DNA from: UMGS75 sp963648435 | Lineage (GTDB): Bacteria > Bacillota_I > Bacilli_A > ML615J-28 > CAG-313 | Length of the DNA: 64,000 nt | Direction: 5' to 3' | Assembly (NCBI GenBank): GCA_963648435.1 | Contig: CAVJDT010000003.1 | Coordinates: forward strand, 19,853 to 83,852 | Shown here: in pieces, positions 7,666 to 17,284 of the stretch | Layout: every line of letters begins with the position of its first letter | How positions within the stretch are numbered: the stretch's first letter is position 1 | The notes under the pieces: model-generated | Seen by the model: only the letters and a program-made list of their open reading frames with translations | The model's database searches: none | Told to the model about the DNA's origin: nothing | Program-made: the position numbers and the translations under genes

Positions 7666-10367
7666 TATTTGATCATTTCCTTTACTTTTGCAAGGGCTTC
7701 ATCAATTTTATTTACATCTTTACCCCCTGCTTGGGCAAAATCGGGTCTACCACCACCATTACCACCAGTTATGATGGCAGCAGTTTTAACTAAATCCCCA
7801 GAGCGATTGTTATTGCCTTTTGATTTAGCAATGAAAACTATTTTTCCATGACTTACACTTGCGATAAACACAACACAATTTGCCATAGTAGCACTAATCT
7901 TATCAATAATATCCTTTACAACATCAATTTCATAGTCTTCAAGTTTTGTAATCACCACATCAATACCATTAATTTGATATTTATTATTAATTAAAGATTC
8001 ATAATTAGAAGATTTATGTGCTCGATAAATATTATCAAATTCCTTATCTAGTTCTTTTATTTCATTTCTAGCCTTAATTAACGCCTCACGATAATTTAAA
8101 ATATCTTGATAACTACTAGTAAAACGAGGTAAAATAATCGGACTTGATACAAGAGTAATCTTTTCATCATTAGCTTTAGCCATAATAGCTTTACGCTTTG
8201 CTTCTAAATTTTTCAAATCTTCAATTATTCCACTTAATTTTTCTTGTTCTGATGCTATTATATTATTTTTAGTAGCAGCTTCAATTCTAAAAATACCAGA
8301 TCCTTTAGATTCAACCCCTAAAATGGCAAATTTTTCAATTTCCATGGTATTTTTAACATGCGTACCACCACAAAGTTCCTTACTATAAGCCATTTCCACT
8401 AATCTAACCTTAGAACCATACTTTTCACCAAACACAGCTTGAGCCCCAAGAGCTTTAGCCTTATCAATGGTTGTAATTGTTGTTGTCACAATATTATTTT
8501 CTTTAATTGCTTTATTAACAATTTGTTCAATTTCCAAAATTTGTTTTGAAGTTAAATTCTCATAATTATTAAAATCAAACCTTAAACCTTCATTTGTTAC
8601 TTGACTACCTTGTTGAATAACATGTTTACCTAAAACCATTCTTAAAGCCTCATTTAATAAATGGGTTGCGGAATGGTTAGAAGCAGTATCTGCTCTAAAG
8701 GCTTCGTCTACTTCAAGAAAAACTGCATCCCCTTCATGAAGAATTGCATCTTTCATATTTACGATATGAGCAGATTGACCATTTGGAAATTTCATTGTAT
8801 TTAAAATATTGAAAGTTTCATTATTAATTATTAAATGTCCTTGGTCACCATTTTGACCACCACTTTCACCATAAAAAGGCGTTTTATCAAATAGTACAAT
8901 AACTTCACCATTGGCTTCTTTTACTTCATGACCATTTTTAAAGATTCCTATTACTTTAGCATCACAATTTAAAGTATCATAGCCAACAAATAATGATTCT
9001 TTTTTAAAATTTATATATTCTTCATTTTGCGTATTCATTGATTGTTCACTATTACGGGCTTTACGAGCTCTTTCTTTTTGTTTTTGAAGTTCATTATTAA
9101 AAGCATCAATATCAACCGTAAAACCTTTATCTTCGGCAGCTTCCACCGTTAATTCAATCGGAAAGCCGAAAGTGTCATATAGTAAAAAAGCATCACTACC
9201 ACTAATTATCTTACTTTTAGCATTTTCAATAATATCATTAAGTTTCTTTTCGCCTGATTCTAAAGTTTTTAAGAAATTTTCTTCTTCTATTTTAACTAAT
9301 TTAGTAATAATGGTTTCTTTTTCAACTAAATATGAATAAAAACTCTTCATATTTTCAATTACAACTGAAACAATTTTATATAAGAAAGGTTCATTTATAC
9401 CTAAACGTTTTCCCATTCTAACCGCACGTCTTAAGATTCTTCTTAATACATAGCCACGACCCTCATTTGATAAAATGGCCCCATCAGCAAGAGCGAAAAC
9501 AACACTTCTAATATGATCAACAATAACTCTAAATGCCATCTTTTGAGACTGTGAACATTCACCATATTTAATGCCGGATAACGTCTCAACATATTTAATC
9601 ATTGGCATAAATAAGTCCGTTTCATAATTAGTTTCAACTCCCTGAAAAACACAAGCAAATCTTTCAAGTCCACCACCTGTATCAATATTTTTACTAGGTA
9701 ATTCCGGATAATCCTCACGCTTTAAACCTGGAGTTGAATTAAATTGACTAAACACAATATTCCAAATTTCAATATAACGATCATTCTCAATATCTTCCGC
9801 AAGTAATTTAATACCTAAACCATTAGGGTCATATTTTTCACCACGGTCAAAGAAAATTTCCGTATCAGGTCCACAAGGTCCTTCTCCTATTTCCCAGAAG
9901 TTATCAGCAATCGGAACTAAATGCGCAGGATTAACACCTAAACTAACCCATTTATTGTAAGTATCTTTATCATCTGGATAATAAGTAATATAAATTAAAT
10001 CCCGAGGAATTCCAAACCACTTTTCATCAAATAATAACTCACTTGCAAATTCCAAAGCTTCATTTCTAAAATAATCACCAATTGAAAAATTACCTAACAT
10101 TTCAAAAAAGGTATGATGACGAGCTGTTTTTCCAACATTTTCAATATCATTAGTACGTAATGACTTTTGAGCATTACATAAACGAGGATTTTCAGGCTTC
10201 TCACGACCATCAAAATATTTTTTAAGCGGGGCAACCCCTGCATTAATCCAAAGTAAAGTAGGATCATCAATTGGAATTAGCGATGCACTTGGTACAATTT
10301 TATGACCTTTACTGGCAAAAAAATCAAGCCACATTTGTCTAATTTCATAACTTTTTAAATTTTTCAT
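7665..10367 (-). CDS. alaS: Alanyl-tRNA synthetase
   Basis: Charges tRNA-Ala with alanine. At 900 residues it is full length: class II catalytic core at the N-terminus (RHHTFFEMLGNFSIGDYF motif 2 region), editing domain (NHSATHLLNEALR and CGGTHVKNT zinc/editing motifs), and the C-terminal DHHA1 domain (GGGRPDFAQAGGKD). Expression is controlled by an alanine T-box leader directly upstream. It heads an operon with ruvX and the DUF1292 gene, the same neighbourhood as in Bacillus. Confidence 0.97.
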   Translation of the reverse strand: MKNLKSYEIRQMWLDFFASKGHKIVPSASLIPIDDPTLLWINAGVAPLKKYFDGREKPENPRLCNAQKSLRTNDIENVGKTARHHTFFEMLGNFSIGDYFRNEALEFASELLFDEKWFGIPRDLIYITYYPDDKDTYNKWVSLGVNPAHLVPIADNFWEIGEGPCGPDTEIFFDRGEKYDPNGLGIKLLAEDIENDRYIEIWNIVFSQFNSTPGLKREDYPELPSKNIDTGGGLERFACVFQGVETNYETDLFMPMIKYVETLSGIKYGECSQSQKMAFRVIVDHIRSVVFALADGAILSNEGRGYVLRRILRRAVRMGKRLGINEPFLYKIVSVVIENMKSFYSYLVEKETIITKLVKIEEENFLKTLESGEKKLNDIIENAKSKIISGSDAFLLYDTFGFPIELTVEAAEDKGFTVDIDAFNNELQKQKERARKARNSEQSMNTQNEEYINFKKESLFVGYDTLNCDAKVIGIFKNGHEVKEANGEVIVLFDKTPFYGESGGQNGDQGHLIINNETFNILNTMKFPNGQSAHIVNMKDAILHEGDAVFLEVDEAFRADTASNHSATHLLNEALRMVLGKHVIQQGSQVTNEGLRFDFNNYENLTSKQILEIEQIVNKAIKENNIVTTTITTIDKAKALGAQAVFGEKYGSKVRLVEMAYSKELCGGTHVKNTMEIEKFAILGVESKGSGIFRIEAATKNNIIASEQEKLSGIIEDLKNLEAKRKAIMAKANDEKITLVSSPIILPRFTSSYQDILNYREALIKARNEIKELDKEFDNIYRAHKSSNYESLINNKYQINGIDVVITKLEDYEIDVVKDIIDKISATMANCVVFIASVSHGKIVFIAKSKGNNNRSGDLVKTAAIITGGNGGGRPDFAQAGGKDVNKIDEALAKVKEMIK

Positions 10368-10392
10368 ATTATCTTTTTCCCTTCATTGCTTA

Positions 10393-10590
10393 AAAAAAGT
10401 TCCCATGCCTAAGCATAGGAACGAATAAATCGCGGTACCATCCTAATTTGTAGTTACATAACCACACACTTAATTAGTTATAACGTAACTACCGGGAATT
10501 GTTAATTCCTCTCAAAAGGAGCTTCAATACGAGTAATCTAGTTTTTCACCAACCAACTAGTCTCTAAAATTTACTCTATATTTACTAATC
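10393..10590 (-). promoter_or_regulatory. T-box riboswitch controlling alaS (Ala, GCU specifier)
   Basis: Read on the minus strand, the leader has the T-box core AGGATGGTACCGCG (10427-10440), whose TGGT bulge would pair with the ACCA end of uncharged tRNA-Ala. Upstream in the stem I region is GAAGCTCC, where GCT fits an alanine specifier codon. The leader ends in a strong terminator, GTTCCTATGC-TTAG-GCATGGGAAC followed by seven T (10393-10423), which would be replaced by the antiterminator when uncharged tRNA-Ala binds. The 5' end of the RNA is not fixed by the sequence. Confidence 0.92.
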
Positions 10591-10607
10591 TTTATCATCG
10601 ATTTGTA

Positions 10608-13600
10608 TTATGCTGCTTGTTCTTCTTTAGAAACTGCGGCAGCTTTTTCTTTTTCAGCAGCTTTTTGTTTAGCTAGTTTTTCTTTTTCAAGAGCTTTTTG
10701 TTTAGCTAACTTTTCTTTTTCTTTTTCAGCAGCTTTTTGTTTAGCTAGTTTTTCTTTTTCAAGAGCTTTTTGTTTAGCTAACTTTTCTTTTTCTTTTTCA
10801 GCAGCTTTTTGTTTAGCTAGTTTTTCTTTTTCAAGAGCTTTTTGTTTAGCTAACTTTTCTTTTTCTTTTTCAGCAGCTTTTTGTTTAGCTAGTTTTTCTT
10901 TTTCAAGAGCTTTTTGTTTAGCTAACTTTTCTTTTTCTTTTTCAGCAGCTTTTTGTTTTGCAAGTTTTTCTTTTTCAAGAGCTAACGCGGCATCTTTACG
11001 AGCTTTTTCTTCAGCTGCGGCTTGTAATTTAGCTTCTTTTTCAGCTTGAGCTGCTGCCATTTCAGCTTGTTTACGAGCTTTTTCTTCTTCAACTGCTTTT
11101 TGTTTTTCAGCTTTAATTGCATCTTTTTCAGCTTGTTTACGAGCTTTTTCTTCTTCAATTAATCTTTGCTTTTCAGCATCTAATTCTTCATAGTATGCAA
11201 TTGAATTCTTAATAATGTTCTTAACTAGTTTTTCATCTAATTCGCCTTTATTAACTAATCTAAACCATTGTTCGCCCTTAGGACTAGTAGCTTTAACAAT
11301 TGTTCCAGGATATTCAACAATTAGAGGGAAAGCTTTTTCTTGATTACTACAGAAAGTAATACGATAATCATTATTAGTTGACATAGTAATTAAGAATAAT
11401 CTCTTACCAAAGAAATATCTACTAATGTTGCCTTTTGCATTTGGAACAACTTTAATTTCTTTATTAGGAATAGTTGATGCATATTTAACAACTTTTTCAT
11501 ATGAAGGTTTAAATACTTTTTTCTTCTTTAATTTTTCACGAGCTTCTTTTTCTTTTTCTTTAGCTATTCTTTCAGCTTCTCTTTCAGCTTCAGCTTTTCT
11601 AAGTGAATCAAGTTCTTCTAATTCTTTAGCAACTCTTGCATCTTCTGCTGCTTTTGCTTCTTCTGCCACTTTTGCTTCTTCTGCCGCTTTTGCTTCTTCT
11701 GCTAGTCTTGCTTCTTCTGCCGCTTTTGCAATTTCAGCTTGTCTTGCTTCTTCAGCTAGTCTTGCTTCTTCTGCCGCTTTTGCTTCTTCTTCAAGTCTTG
11801 CAAGTTCAGCTTGATGGGCAGCTTCTACTGCTTTTGCTTCTTCTTCAAGTCTTGCAAGTTCAGCCGCATGATCAGCACGACGTTTTTCCTCAGCTTCTCT
11901 TAATGTTGCAAGTTCTTCTTTTTCAGCTTGACGTTCAGCTTCTACTACTTTTGCCTCTTCTTCAAGTCTTGCTACTTCTGCTTGATGAGTTTCTTCAGTA
12001 GTTTTTGCAACTTCTTCAAGTCTTGCTACTTCTGCTTGATGAGCTTCTTTTTCAGCCTTTGCAACTTCTTCAAGTCTTGCAATTTCAGCTTGATGAGTTT
12101 CTTCAGTAGTTTTTGCAACTTCTTCAAGTCTTGCTACTTCTGCTTGATGAGCTTCTTTTTCAGCCTTTGCAACTTCTTCAAGTCTTGCAATTTCAGCTTG
12201 ATGAGTTTCTTCAGTAGTTTTTGCAACTTCTTCAAGTCTTGCTACTTCTGCTTGATGAGCTTCTTTTTCAGCCTTTGCAACTTCTTCAAGTCTTGCAATT
12301 TCAGCTTGATGAGTTTCTTCAGTAGTTTTTGCAACTTCTTCAAGTCTTGCTACTTCTGCTTGATGATTAGCTTCTGCAGCTTTAGCTTCTTCAAATAGTC
12401 TTGTTACTTCTGCTTGATGATTAGCTTCTGCAGCTTTTGCTTCTTCAGATAGTCTTGCACATTCTGCTTGATGAGCTTCTTTTTCAGCTTTAGCTTCTTC
12501 AGATAATCTTGCTACTTCTGCTTGATGATTAGCTTCTGCAGCTTTTGCTTCTTCCTCAAGTCTTGCGCATTCTGCTTGATGAACTTCTTTTTCAGTTTTA
12601 GCTTCTTCAGATAGTCTTGCAAGTTCAACTTCATAAGCTTTTTTAGCTTCACGTAATTTTTCAAGTTCAATGTGTTCTGCAATACGCTCAGCTTCTGCTC
12701 TTCTTAAAGCATCAAGTTCAGCACGGTCTGCACGACGTTCAGCTTCAGAAGTTCTTAAATATTCAAGTTCAGCATGTTCAACGCGATGTTTTTCTTCAGC
12801 TTTTCTTAAAGCATCAAGTTCAGCTTTACTTTCTGGGCTCATTACTTCAACTACTTTTTCAATTACTTCAGGAACATATTCAGCTTTTTCTTTTGCAAAA
12901 GCAATTTTTTCCGCATTCAATGTTGCTTTTTCATTTTCAAGTGTATTTCTTTCTTCAGTAACTTTATTTTGTTCACTAACATATTCTAATTGCATTTGAG
13001 CAAGTAAAACTTGTAAATGAGCTAATTTATCTTGTAGTGCAACTACTCTAGCATCTAATACCGGAGGTTTTTCTTGTTCTTCAGCGATACTCTTCTTTAA
13101 TTCTTCGATTTCTATTTCAAGTGCTGTTTTCATGCTTTCAATCACCTCAATTTCATGTCTTAAAGTTTCTAATTCATCGTTTTCTAAACCACATAATCCT
13201 AATTGGTCTCTTGTATAAGTAAATAATTGTTCAAGAATATGTTGTTCAGCTTTATCATATTCTTTCTTATGAGCTTCAATAAAATCTTTAATTAAACGTG
13301 TTCTTGATTCAACTGAATATTCAGGATTTAATTTATATAATTTAACCATTGATAATACATGTAAACCAGTAATTAAACCACCAAATACAATTGGAATAAT
13401 CAAGAAAAATACCGATGAATTAAAGGTTGTGCTTCCTTTAACTAAAGCAACATATTTATTTCCCATATCATTCATATAGAATAATAATCCTATGAATACG
13501 AGTGCAACAACTGTATCAATTAGCATCATTTCATTTTTACTAAATGTTACCACAAACTTATATAATTGATGAGATACAACTACAATACTAACAAATAATA

Positions 13601-13943
13601 ATGAGCAAACCATCACATTAATAATCCAATGGGTTGTCGTATAAGGATCAGTTGATCTCACAAGCATCATTAAACCATCAAATAACAACGCAGCCATTGT
13701 AGTAAAAATCGGCATATAACAAGCTACTGTTGTATAACGTAATGATGGACGATAATTACGATATTTAGTTGATAAATTTATTAAAAATAAAACTAATGAA
13801 ATAATTGGTAAAACTATTGCTTTTAAAATTATTTCAACACGAGGTACTCCACTTAATCCCCAAGGAATGCAAATTGCAAAAGCAATAGCAACGGAAATCA
13901 TACTATTTATAAACATTACTTTCTTTTCTCTACTATTTAACAT
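10608..13943 (-). CDS. Giant membrane-anchored coiled-coil repeat protein
   Basis: 1111 residues. Residues 1-210 hold about five or six transmembrane segments. From about 250 to 810 is a very long predicted coiled coil rich in Ala, Glu, Lys and Arg, built largely from 18-residue repeats of the type AEVARLEEVAKTTEETHQ, several in 36-residue pairs. Near residues 835-950 is a compact domain (VVKYASTIPNKE to PGTIVKATSPKGEQWFRLV) that resembles the YjbR/MmcQ-like fold. The C-terminus returns to coiled coil with 24-residue repeats (KLAKQKALEKEKLAKQKAAE). The N-terminal membrane part is paralogous to the next gene upstream. Function unknown; a structural or cell-envelope tether is possible. Confidence 0.82.
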   Translation of the reverse strand: MLNSREKKVMFINSMISVAIAFAICIPWGLSGVPRVEIILKAIVLPIISLVLFLINLSTKYRNYRPSLRYTTVACYMPIFTTMAALLFDGLMMLVRSTDPYTTTHWIINVMVCSLLFVSIVVVSHQLYKFVVTFSKNEMMLIDTVVALVFIGLLFYMNDMGNKYVALVKGSTTFNSSVFFLIIPIVFGGLITGLHVLSMVKLYKLNPEYSVESRTRLIKDFIEAHKKEYDKAEQHILEQLFTYTRDQLGLCGLENDELETLRHEIEVIESMKTALEIEIEELKKSIAEEQEKPPVLDARVVALQDKLAHLQVLLAQMQLEYVSEQNKVTEERNTLENEKATLNAEKIAFAKEKAEYVPEVIEKVVEVMSPESKAELDALRKAEEKHRVEHAELEYLRTSEAERRADRAELDALRRAEAERIAEHIELEKLREAKKAYEVELARLSEEAKTEKEVHQAECARLEEEAKAAEANHQAEVARLSEEAKAEKEAHQAECARLSEEAKAAEANHQAEVTRLFEEAKAAEANHQAEVARLEEVAKTTEETHQAEIARLEEVAKAEKEAHQAEVARLEEVAKTTEETHQAEIARLEEVAKAEKEAHQAEVARLEEVAKTTEETHQAEIARLEEVAKAEKEAHQAEVARLEEVAKTTEETHQAEVARLEEEAKVVEAERQAEKEELATLREAEEKRRADHAAELARLEEEAKAVEAAHQAELARLEEEAKAAEEARLAEEARQAEIAKAAEEARLAEEAKAAEEAKVAEEAKAAEDARVAKELEELDSLRKAEAEREAERIAKEKEKEAREKLKKKKVFKPSYEKVVKYASTIPNKEIKVVPNAKGNISRYFFGKRLFLITMSTNNDYRITFCSNQEKAFPLIVEYPGTIVKATSPKGEQWFRLVNKGELDEKLVKNIIKNSIAYYEELDAEKQRLIEEEKARKQAEKDAIKAEKQKAVEEEKARKQAEMAAAQAEKEAKLQAAAEEKARKDAALALEKEKLAKQKAAEKEKEKLAKQKALEKEKLAKQKAAEKEKEKLAKQKALEKEKLAKQKAAEKEKEKLAKQKALEKEKLAKQKAAEKEKEKLAKQKALEKEKLAKQKAAEKEKAAAVSKEEQAA
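10627..10990 (-). repeat. 72-bp tandem repeats inside the coiled-coil gene
   Basis: About five near-identical 72-bp copies (CAGCAGCTTTTTGTTTAGC recurs at 10655, 10727, 10799 and 10871, with a slightly diverged copy at 10943). They encode 24-residue coiled-coil repeats at the C-terminus and are so alike at DNA level that copy number is likely to vary between strains. Confidence 0.9.
11975..12380 (-). repeat. 108-bp tandem repeats inside the coiled-coil gene
   Basis: Near-identical 108-bp units (for example TTCTTCAGTAGTTTTTGCAA recurring at 11991 and 12099 and again each 108 bases) encoding 36 residues, two coiled-coil heptad-type blocks of 18. About three and a half copies are almost exact; flanking copies are diverged. 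Confidence 0.9.
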
Positions 13944-13964
13944 AATATTTTTCCTTTCTACTAC

Positions 13965-14951
13965 TTATTCTTGAGATGACTCAGTAGATTCAACGTTTTC
14001 TTTATTTTCTGCTTCGGATTCTTCTACTTTTATTTCAATTTTAGCACCACAGTTTGGGCAGAACTCATTTCCTGAAGTTAATTCAGCACCACATTTAGGG
14101 CAATGTTCTAAAGTATTTCCTTCTTTTACTTCAGGCTTTTTTCCTTTTGGATCAAACTCATCTTCAAAATGTTGTTTGAAATAAATTTCAAAATCATCCA
14201 TAATGTCATTGTAAGCACGATTATATTCTCTTTTTACAATACGATCATAATCTCTTTCAAGTGCTTCATCACATACATAAATACTACGATTATCTTTTTT
14301 GAAAATTCTTGCAAGTTTTGCGCAAATAACAATGAATGAAATTACTGTAATAATGTATAGGAAGAATAGAATTGGATCACCATGTCCAACAAACGCTTCT
14401 TCTGCTTTAAATACATCAAGGTAATTTACATCAACTCTCCATGCAACTATAACAAAGCACACTGTTACTGCTAAAATAACACAGTCTAAAATTATAGTTG
14501 TAGTAATACTTAACTTAAATAATAAATTGGAAAAACAATGGAATCCAACAACCACAAAAGCTAAATATAAGATTAGTAATACCATTATTACAGCCCATGG
14601 ACCAAATCCAAGAGGTTCACAACTATAAGCTAATGTGTGAATAACAAACACTAAAATAGCAGCCAAGTAAGAAACAATTGGGAAATAGCTCATTACGTTT
14701 ACTACTTTAGATCTATCTAAACACTCTTGTAAGTCACGATATTTTTTTACATTTGCGTAAATAGATAATAAAATAATTACAACAGGTATAATTACAAATT
14801 TGATTAGCATTTCTGCTTTCATAACAGTTTCTACATTTTCCATCTTGCACAAAAATGGTAATGTTCTAAATGGAATAAAGACAATAATTCCAATCAACAT
14901 TGACAAAATTGCACTAATGTACATGTAAACTTTTTGACCTTTTGATAACAT
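13965..14951 (-). CDS. Polytopic membrane protein with C-terminal zinc ribbon
   Basis: 328 residues. About six transmembrane segments in residues 10-225 are followed by a cytoplasmic stretch and a zinc ribbon (CPKCGAELTSGNEFCPNCGA, near residue 285) and an acidic tail. The membrane part resembles the N-terminal domain of the giant coiled-coil protein downstream (both start ML-S/N-xx-K-V, with matching KYR and YFPI/YMPI patches), so the two are tandem paralogues and likely co-transcribed; only about 20 bases separate them. Start has GGGAG upstream. Function unknown. Confidence 0.75.
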   Translation of the reverse strand: MLSKGQKVYMYISAILSMLIGIIVFIPFRTLPFLCKMENVETVMKAEMLIKFVIIPVVIILLSIYANVKKYRDLQECLDRSKVVNVMSYFPIVSYLAAILVFVIHTLAYSCEPLGFGPWAVIMVLLILYLAFVVVGFHCFSNLLFKLSITTTIILDCVILAVTVCFVIVAWRVDVNYLDVFKAEEAFVGHGDPILFFLYIITVISFIVICAKLARIFKKDNRSIYVCDEALERDYDRIVKREYNRAYNDIMDDFEIYFKQHFEDEFDPKGKKPEVKEGNTLEHCPKCGAELTSGNEFCPNCGAKIEIKVEESEAENKENVESTESSQE

Positions 14952-15012
14952 ACATTCACTCCCTTGAAAAAATCAACCGATTTTACTATATTTTTTAGCA
15001 TTTTATACATCT

Positions 15013-15041
15013 ATTATATCATAAACCAAAAATATTGTAAA
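15013..15041 (-). promoter_or_regulatory. Sigma-A-type promoter for the paralogous membrane-protein pair
   Basis: Minus strand: TTTACA, exact 17-base spacer, TATAAT (15013-15018), about 60 bases upstream of the start codon at 14951. Confidence 0.72.
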
Positions 15042-15076
15042 ATGATTAATACTTTTTTTTACAATTTTTCTTTATT

Positions 15077-16090
15077 TTAGTTTGATTTTTGCCATTTTAT
15101 GGTAGCTTGTAAAACTGATAAAATTGGTACAGCAAGTAACATGCCAATAACCCCTAACATTTCGCTAAAAAGCATCATAAATAGAATAACAATTATTGGG
15201 TGTGTATTAACAGTTTTACTTTCAACCGCCGGGGTAATAAAATTGCTTTCAATTAGTTGTAGCACTACAACCACAAGGATTACATATAATAATTTACTAG
15301 GACTTGACCCAAGTGTGAATAATCCCACGATAAAACCACCAATATAGGGTCCAACATAGGGAATCACATTAGTTAAACCAATAATAATGCCCCAAAGAAT
15401 TGGCAGTTCAATTCCAAGCATCACAAAACATAATGTACTTGCAATTGATAAAATAATTATTACAAAAACAACCCCTTTAAAATACGCATACATCGTTTTA
15501 TTTAGTTCACGCAATAAAAAAAGTACATTTTCTTTACCTTTTAAAACTAAATAATCCTTTAATTTCGTAATAATTTTATGATAATCAATTAAAAAATATA
15601 ACGATAAAACAAATCCAATAATTACTAAAATAATATAGGAAAAAGTAGATTGAATAATTTTACCAAAATATTTTAAAACAATAGGAAAATATTCTTTCTT
15701 AAAATCAACTTCAACTTGCATTTTTAAAATTTTACCACCTAGTTTGTTAACCAAATCTTTCACATTTTGAACATATATAGGAAGATTATTAAGCACTTTA
15801 TTTCCTTCTTCTACTACGCTTGGAGTAATAAAAATAATAATACTAAAAATTAAAATCATGATACCAATTACCAAAACACATGATGTAGCCTTTCGATTAC
15901 AGCCTTTCATTTCTAATTTATCAACTAAAGGATTTAATAAAAAAGCAATCGTAAAGCCTAAAATAAACGGTAATAAAAAGTTAATTACAACCTTTAATAA
16001 TGTTATTAATTCTTGATAAATATTAAAAACTACCCATATAATTAGTAACAATAATAAAATTTTAAGTAATTTATTCAGTTTCTTATCCAT
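15077..16090 (-). CDS. AI-2E family transporter (YtvI/PerM-like permease)
   Basis: 337 residues with about eight transmembrane segments, in the arrangement of the PF01594 family: two N-terminal helices, a long amphipathic region (residues 70-145), then a C-terminal helical bundle with the family's PxLWGIIIGLTNVIPYVGPYIG region near residue 235-250. Some family members export autoinducer-2 or act as Na+/H+ antiporters; the substrate here cannot be told. It follows gap on the same strand but a terminator separates the two, so it may have its own transcript. Confidence 0.88.
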   Translation of the reverse strand: MDKKLNKLLKILLLLLIIWVVFNIYQELITLLKVVINFLLPFILGFTIAFLLNPLVDKLEMKGCNRKATSCVLVIGIMILIFSIIIFITPSVVEEGNKVLNNLPIYVQNVKDLVNKLGGKILKMQVEVDFKKEYFPIVLKYFGKIIQSTFSYIILVIIGFVLSLYFLIDYHKIITKLKDYLVLKGKENVLFLLRELNKTMYAYFKGVVFVIIILSIASTLCFVMLGIELPILWGIIIGLTNVIPYVGPYIGGFIVGLFTLGSSPSKLLYVILVVVVLQLIESNFITPAVESKTVNTHPIIVILFMMLFSEMLGVIGMLLAVPILSVLQATIKWQKSN

Positions 16091-16149
16091 ATTTTTATGC
16101 CTTTCATAAGTTAAATCTATTTATATTTTATGGAAAAAACTGAAAAATA

Positions 16150-16178
16150 AACAAAAAAGGCTGAAATTATCAACCTTT
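16150..16178 (-). terminator. Terminator of gap
   Basis: Minus strand: nine-base stem AAAGGTTGA/TCAGCCTTT with one G-U pair, loop TAATT, followed by T-run. It lies 14 bases after the gap stop codon. Confidence 0.75.
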
Positions 16179-16191
16179 CTTATTTTTTGAT

Positions 16192-17199
16192 TTATTTAGA
16201 AATTAAATATTTTGCGGTACGAACCATTTGAGCAGTATAACTCATTTCATTATCATACCAAGTGATGATCTTAACTAATTGCTTGCCATCAACGTTCATA
16301 ATCTTTGTGCACTTAGCATCAAATAAAGTACCACAAGTTTGACCAATAACGTCAGATGAAACGATAGGATCTTCAGTATAATAAATAGTTTCGCTTACAG
16401 CTTCTTTAACAGCAGCGTTAACTTCTTCAACGGTAACAGGACGAGCAGGTTCCCAAACTAGGTCAACAACTGAACCAGTGATTGTAGGAACACGTAGTGC
16501 CATACCATCAAGTTTGCCTTTTAATTCAGGTAAAACTTCACCAACAGCAACAGCAGCACCAGTTGTAGTAGGTACGATGTTCGCTGCAGCAGCTCTAGCA
16601 CGACGAGATTGAATACCTTTTTTATGAGGAGCATCAAGAACATTTTGGTCACCAGTATAAGCGTGAACAGTTGTCATGAAGCCTTTAACGATACCAAATT
16701 TGTCGTTTAAAACTTTAGCAATTGGAGCTAAACAGTTAGTTGTGCATGAAGCAGCTGAAATAACTTGTTCATTACCAGTTAATTTAGTGTGGTTAACATT
16801 GTAAACAACAGTCATATCAACACCTTTTGCAGGAGCAGAAATGATAACTTTCTTCGCACCAGCATTGATGTGAGCCATTGATTTTTCTTTACTTACATAA
16901 AAACCAGTACATTCGATTACTACATCAACATTTAATTCTTTCCAAGGACATTCATTAGCATCTTTAATAGCATAAACTTCAATTTCATGACCATCAACAA
17001 TAATTGAATGATCAGTACTACTTACTTCGTGGTCTTTATAACGACCTTGTGCAGTATCATACTTTAATAAATAAGCAAGGTCTGCAGCACCAGTTAAGTC
17101 ATTGATTGCTACGATATCAAAGTCTTCTTGTCCAAACATTTGGCGGAATGCTAGACGTCCAATTCTACCAAATCCATTAATTGCAATTCTTACAGCCAT
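16192..17199 (-). CDS. gap: Glyceraldehyde-3-phosphate dehydrogenase (type I)
   Basis: 335 residues, the full family length. Converts glyceraldehyde 3-phosphate, phosphate and NAD+ to 1,3-bisphosphoglycerate in glycolysis. The Rossmann motif INGFGRIGRLAFR is at the N-terminus, the catalytic Cys lies in SAASCTTNCLAP, and the C-terminal WYDNEMSYTAQMV is present. A textbook AGGAGG site and a promoter (17241-17269) precede it and a terminator follows, so it is a single-gene unit. Confidence 0.98.
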   Translation of the reverse strand: MAVRIAINGFGRIGRLAFRQMFGQEDFDIVAINDLTGAADLAYLLKYDTAQGRYKDHEVSSTDHSIIVDGHEIEVYAIKDANECPWKELNVDVVIECTGFYVSKEKSMAHINAGAKKVIISAPAKGVDMTVVYNVNHTKLTGNEQVISAASCTTNCLAPIAKVLNDKFGIVKGFMTTVHAYTGDQNVLDAPHKKGIQSRRARAAAANIVPTTTGAAVAVGEVLPELKGKLDGMALRVPTITGSVVDLVWEPARPVTVEEVNAAVKEAVSETIYYTEDPIVSSDVIGQTCGTLFDAKCTKIMNVDGKQLVKIITWYDNEMSYTAQMVRTAKYLISK

Positions 17200-17240
17200 T
17201 TTATAATCCTCCTAAATTTCTGTCGAATTTTTACCATATT

Positions 17241-17269
17241 ATTTTACCACTTTTTTCATAATATTACAA
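17241..17269 (-). promoter_or_regulatory. Sigma-A-type promoter of gap
   Basis: Minus strand: TTGTAA, 17-base spacer, TAAAAT (17241-17246), about 40 bases upstream of the start codon. Confidence 0.65.
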
Positions 17270-17284
17270 CTATTTTGATATAGA

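Noticed and set aside
10603..12398. Several long plus-strand frames rich in Ser, Phe and Leu opposite the coiled-coil gene
   Set aside because: They are antisense shadows of the repetitive Ala/Glu/Lys coding sequence, without ribosome binding sites or family matches.
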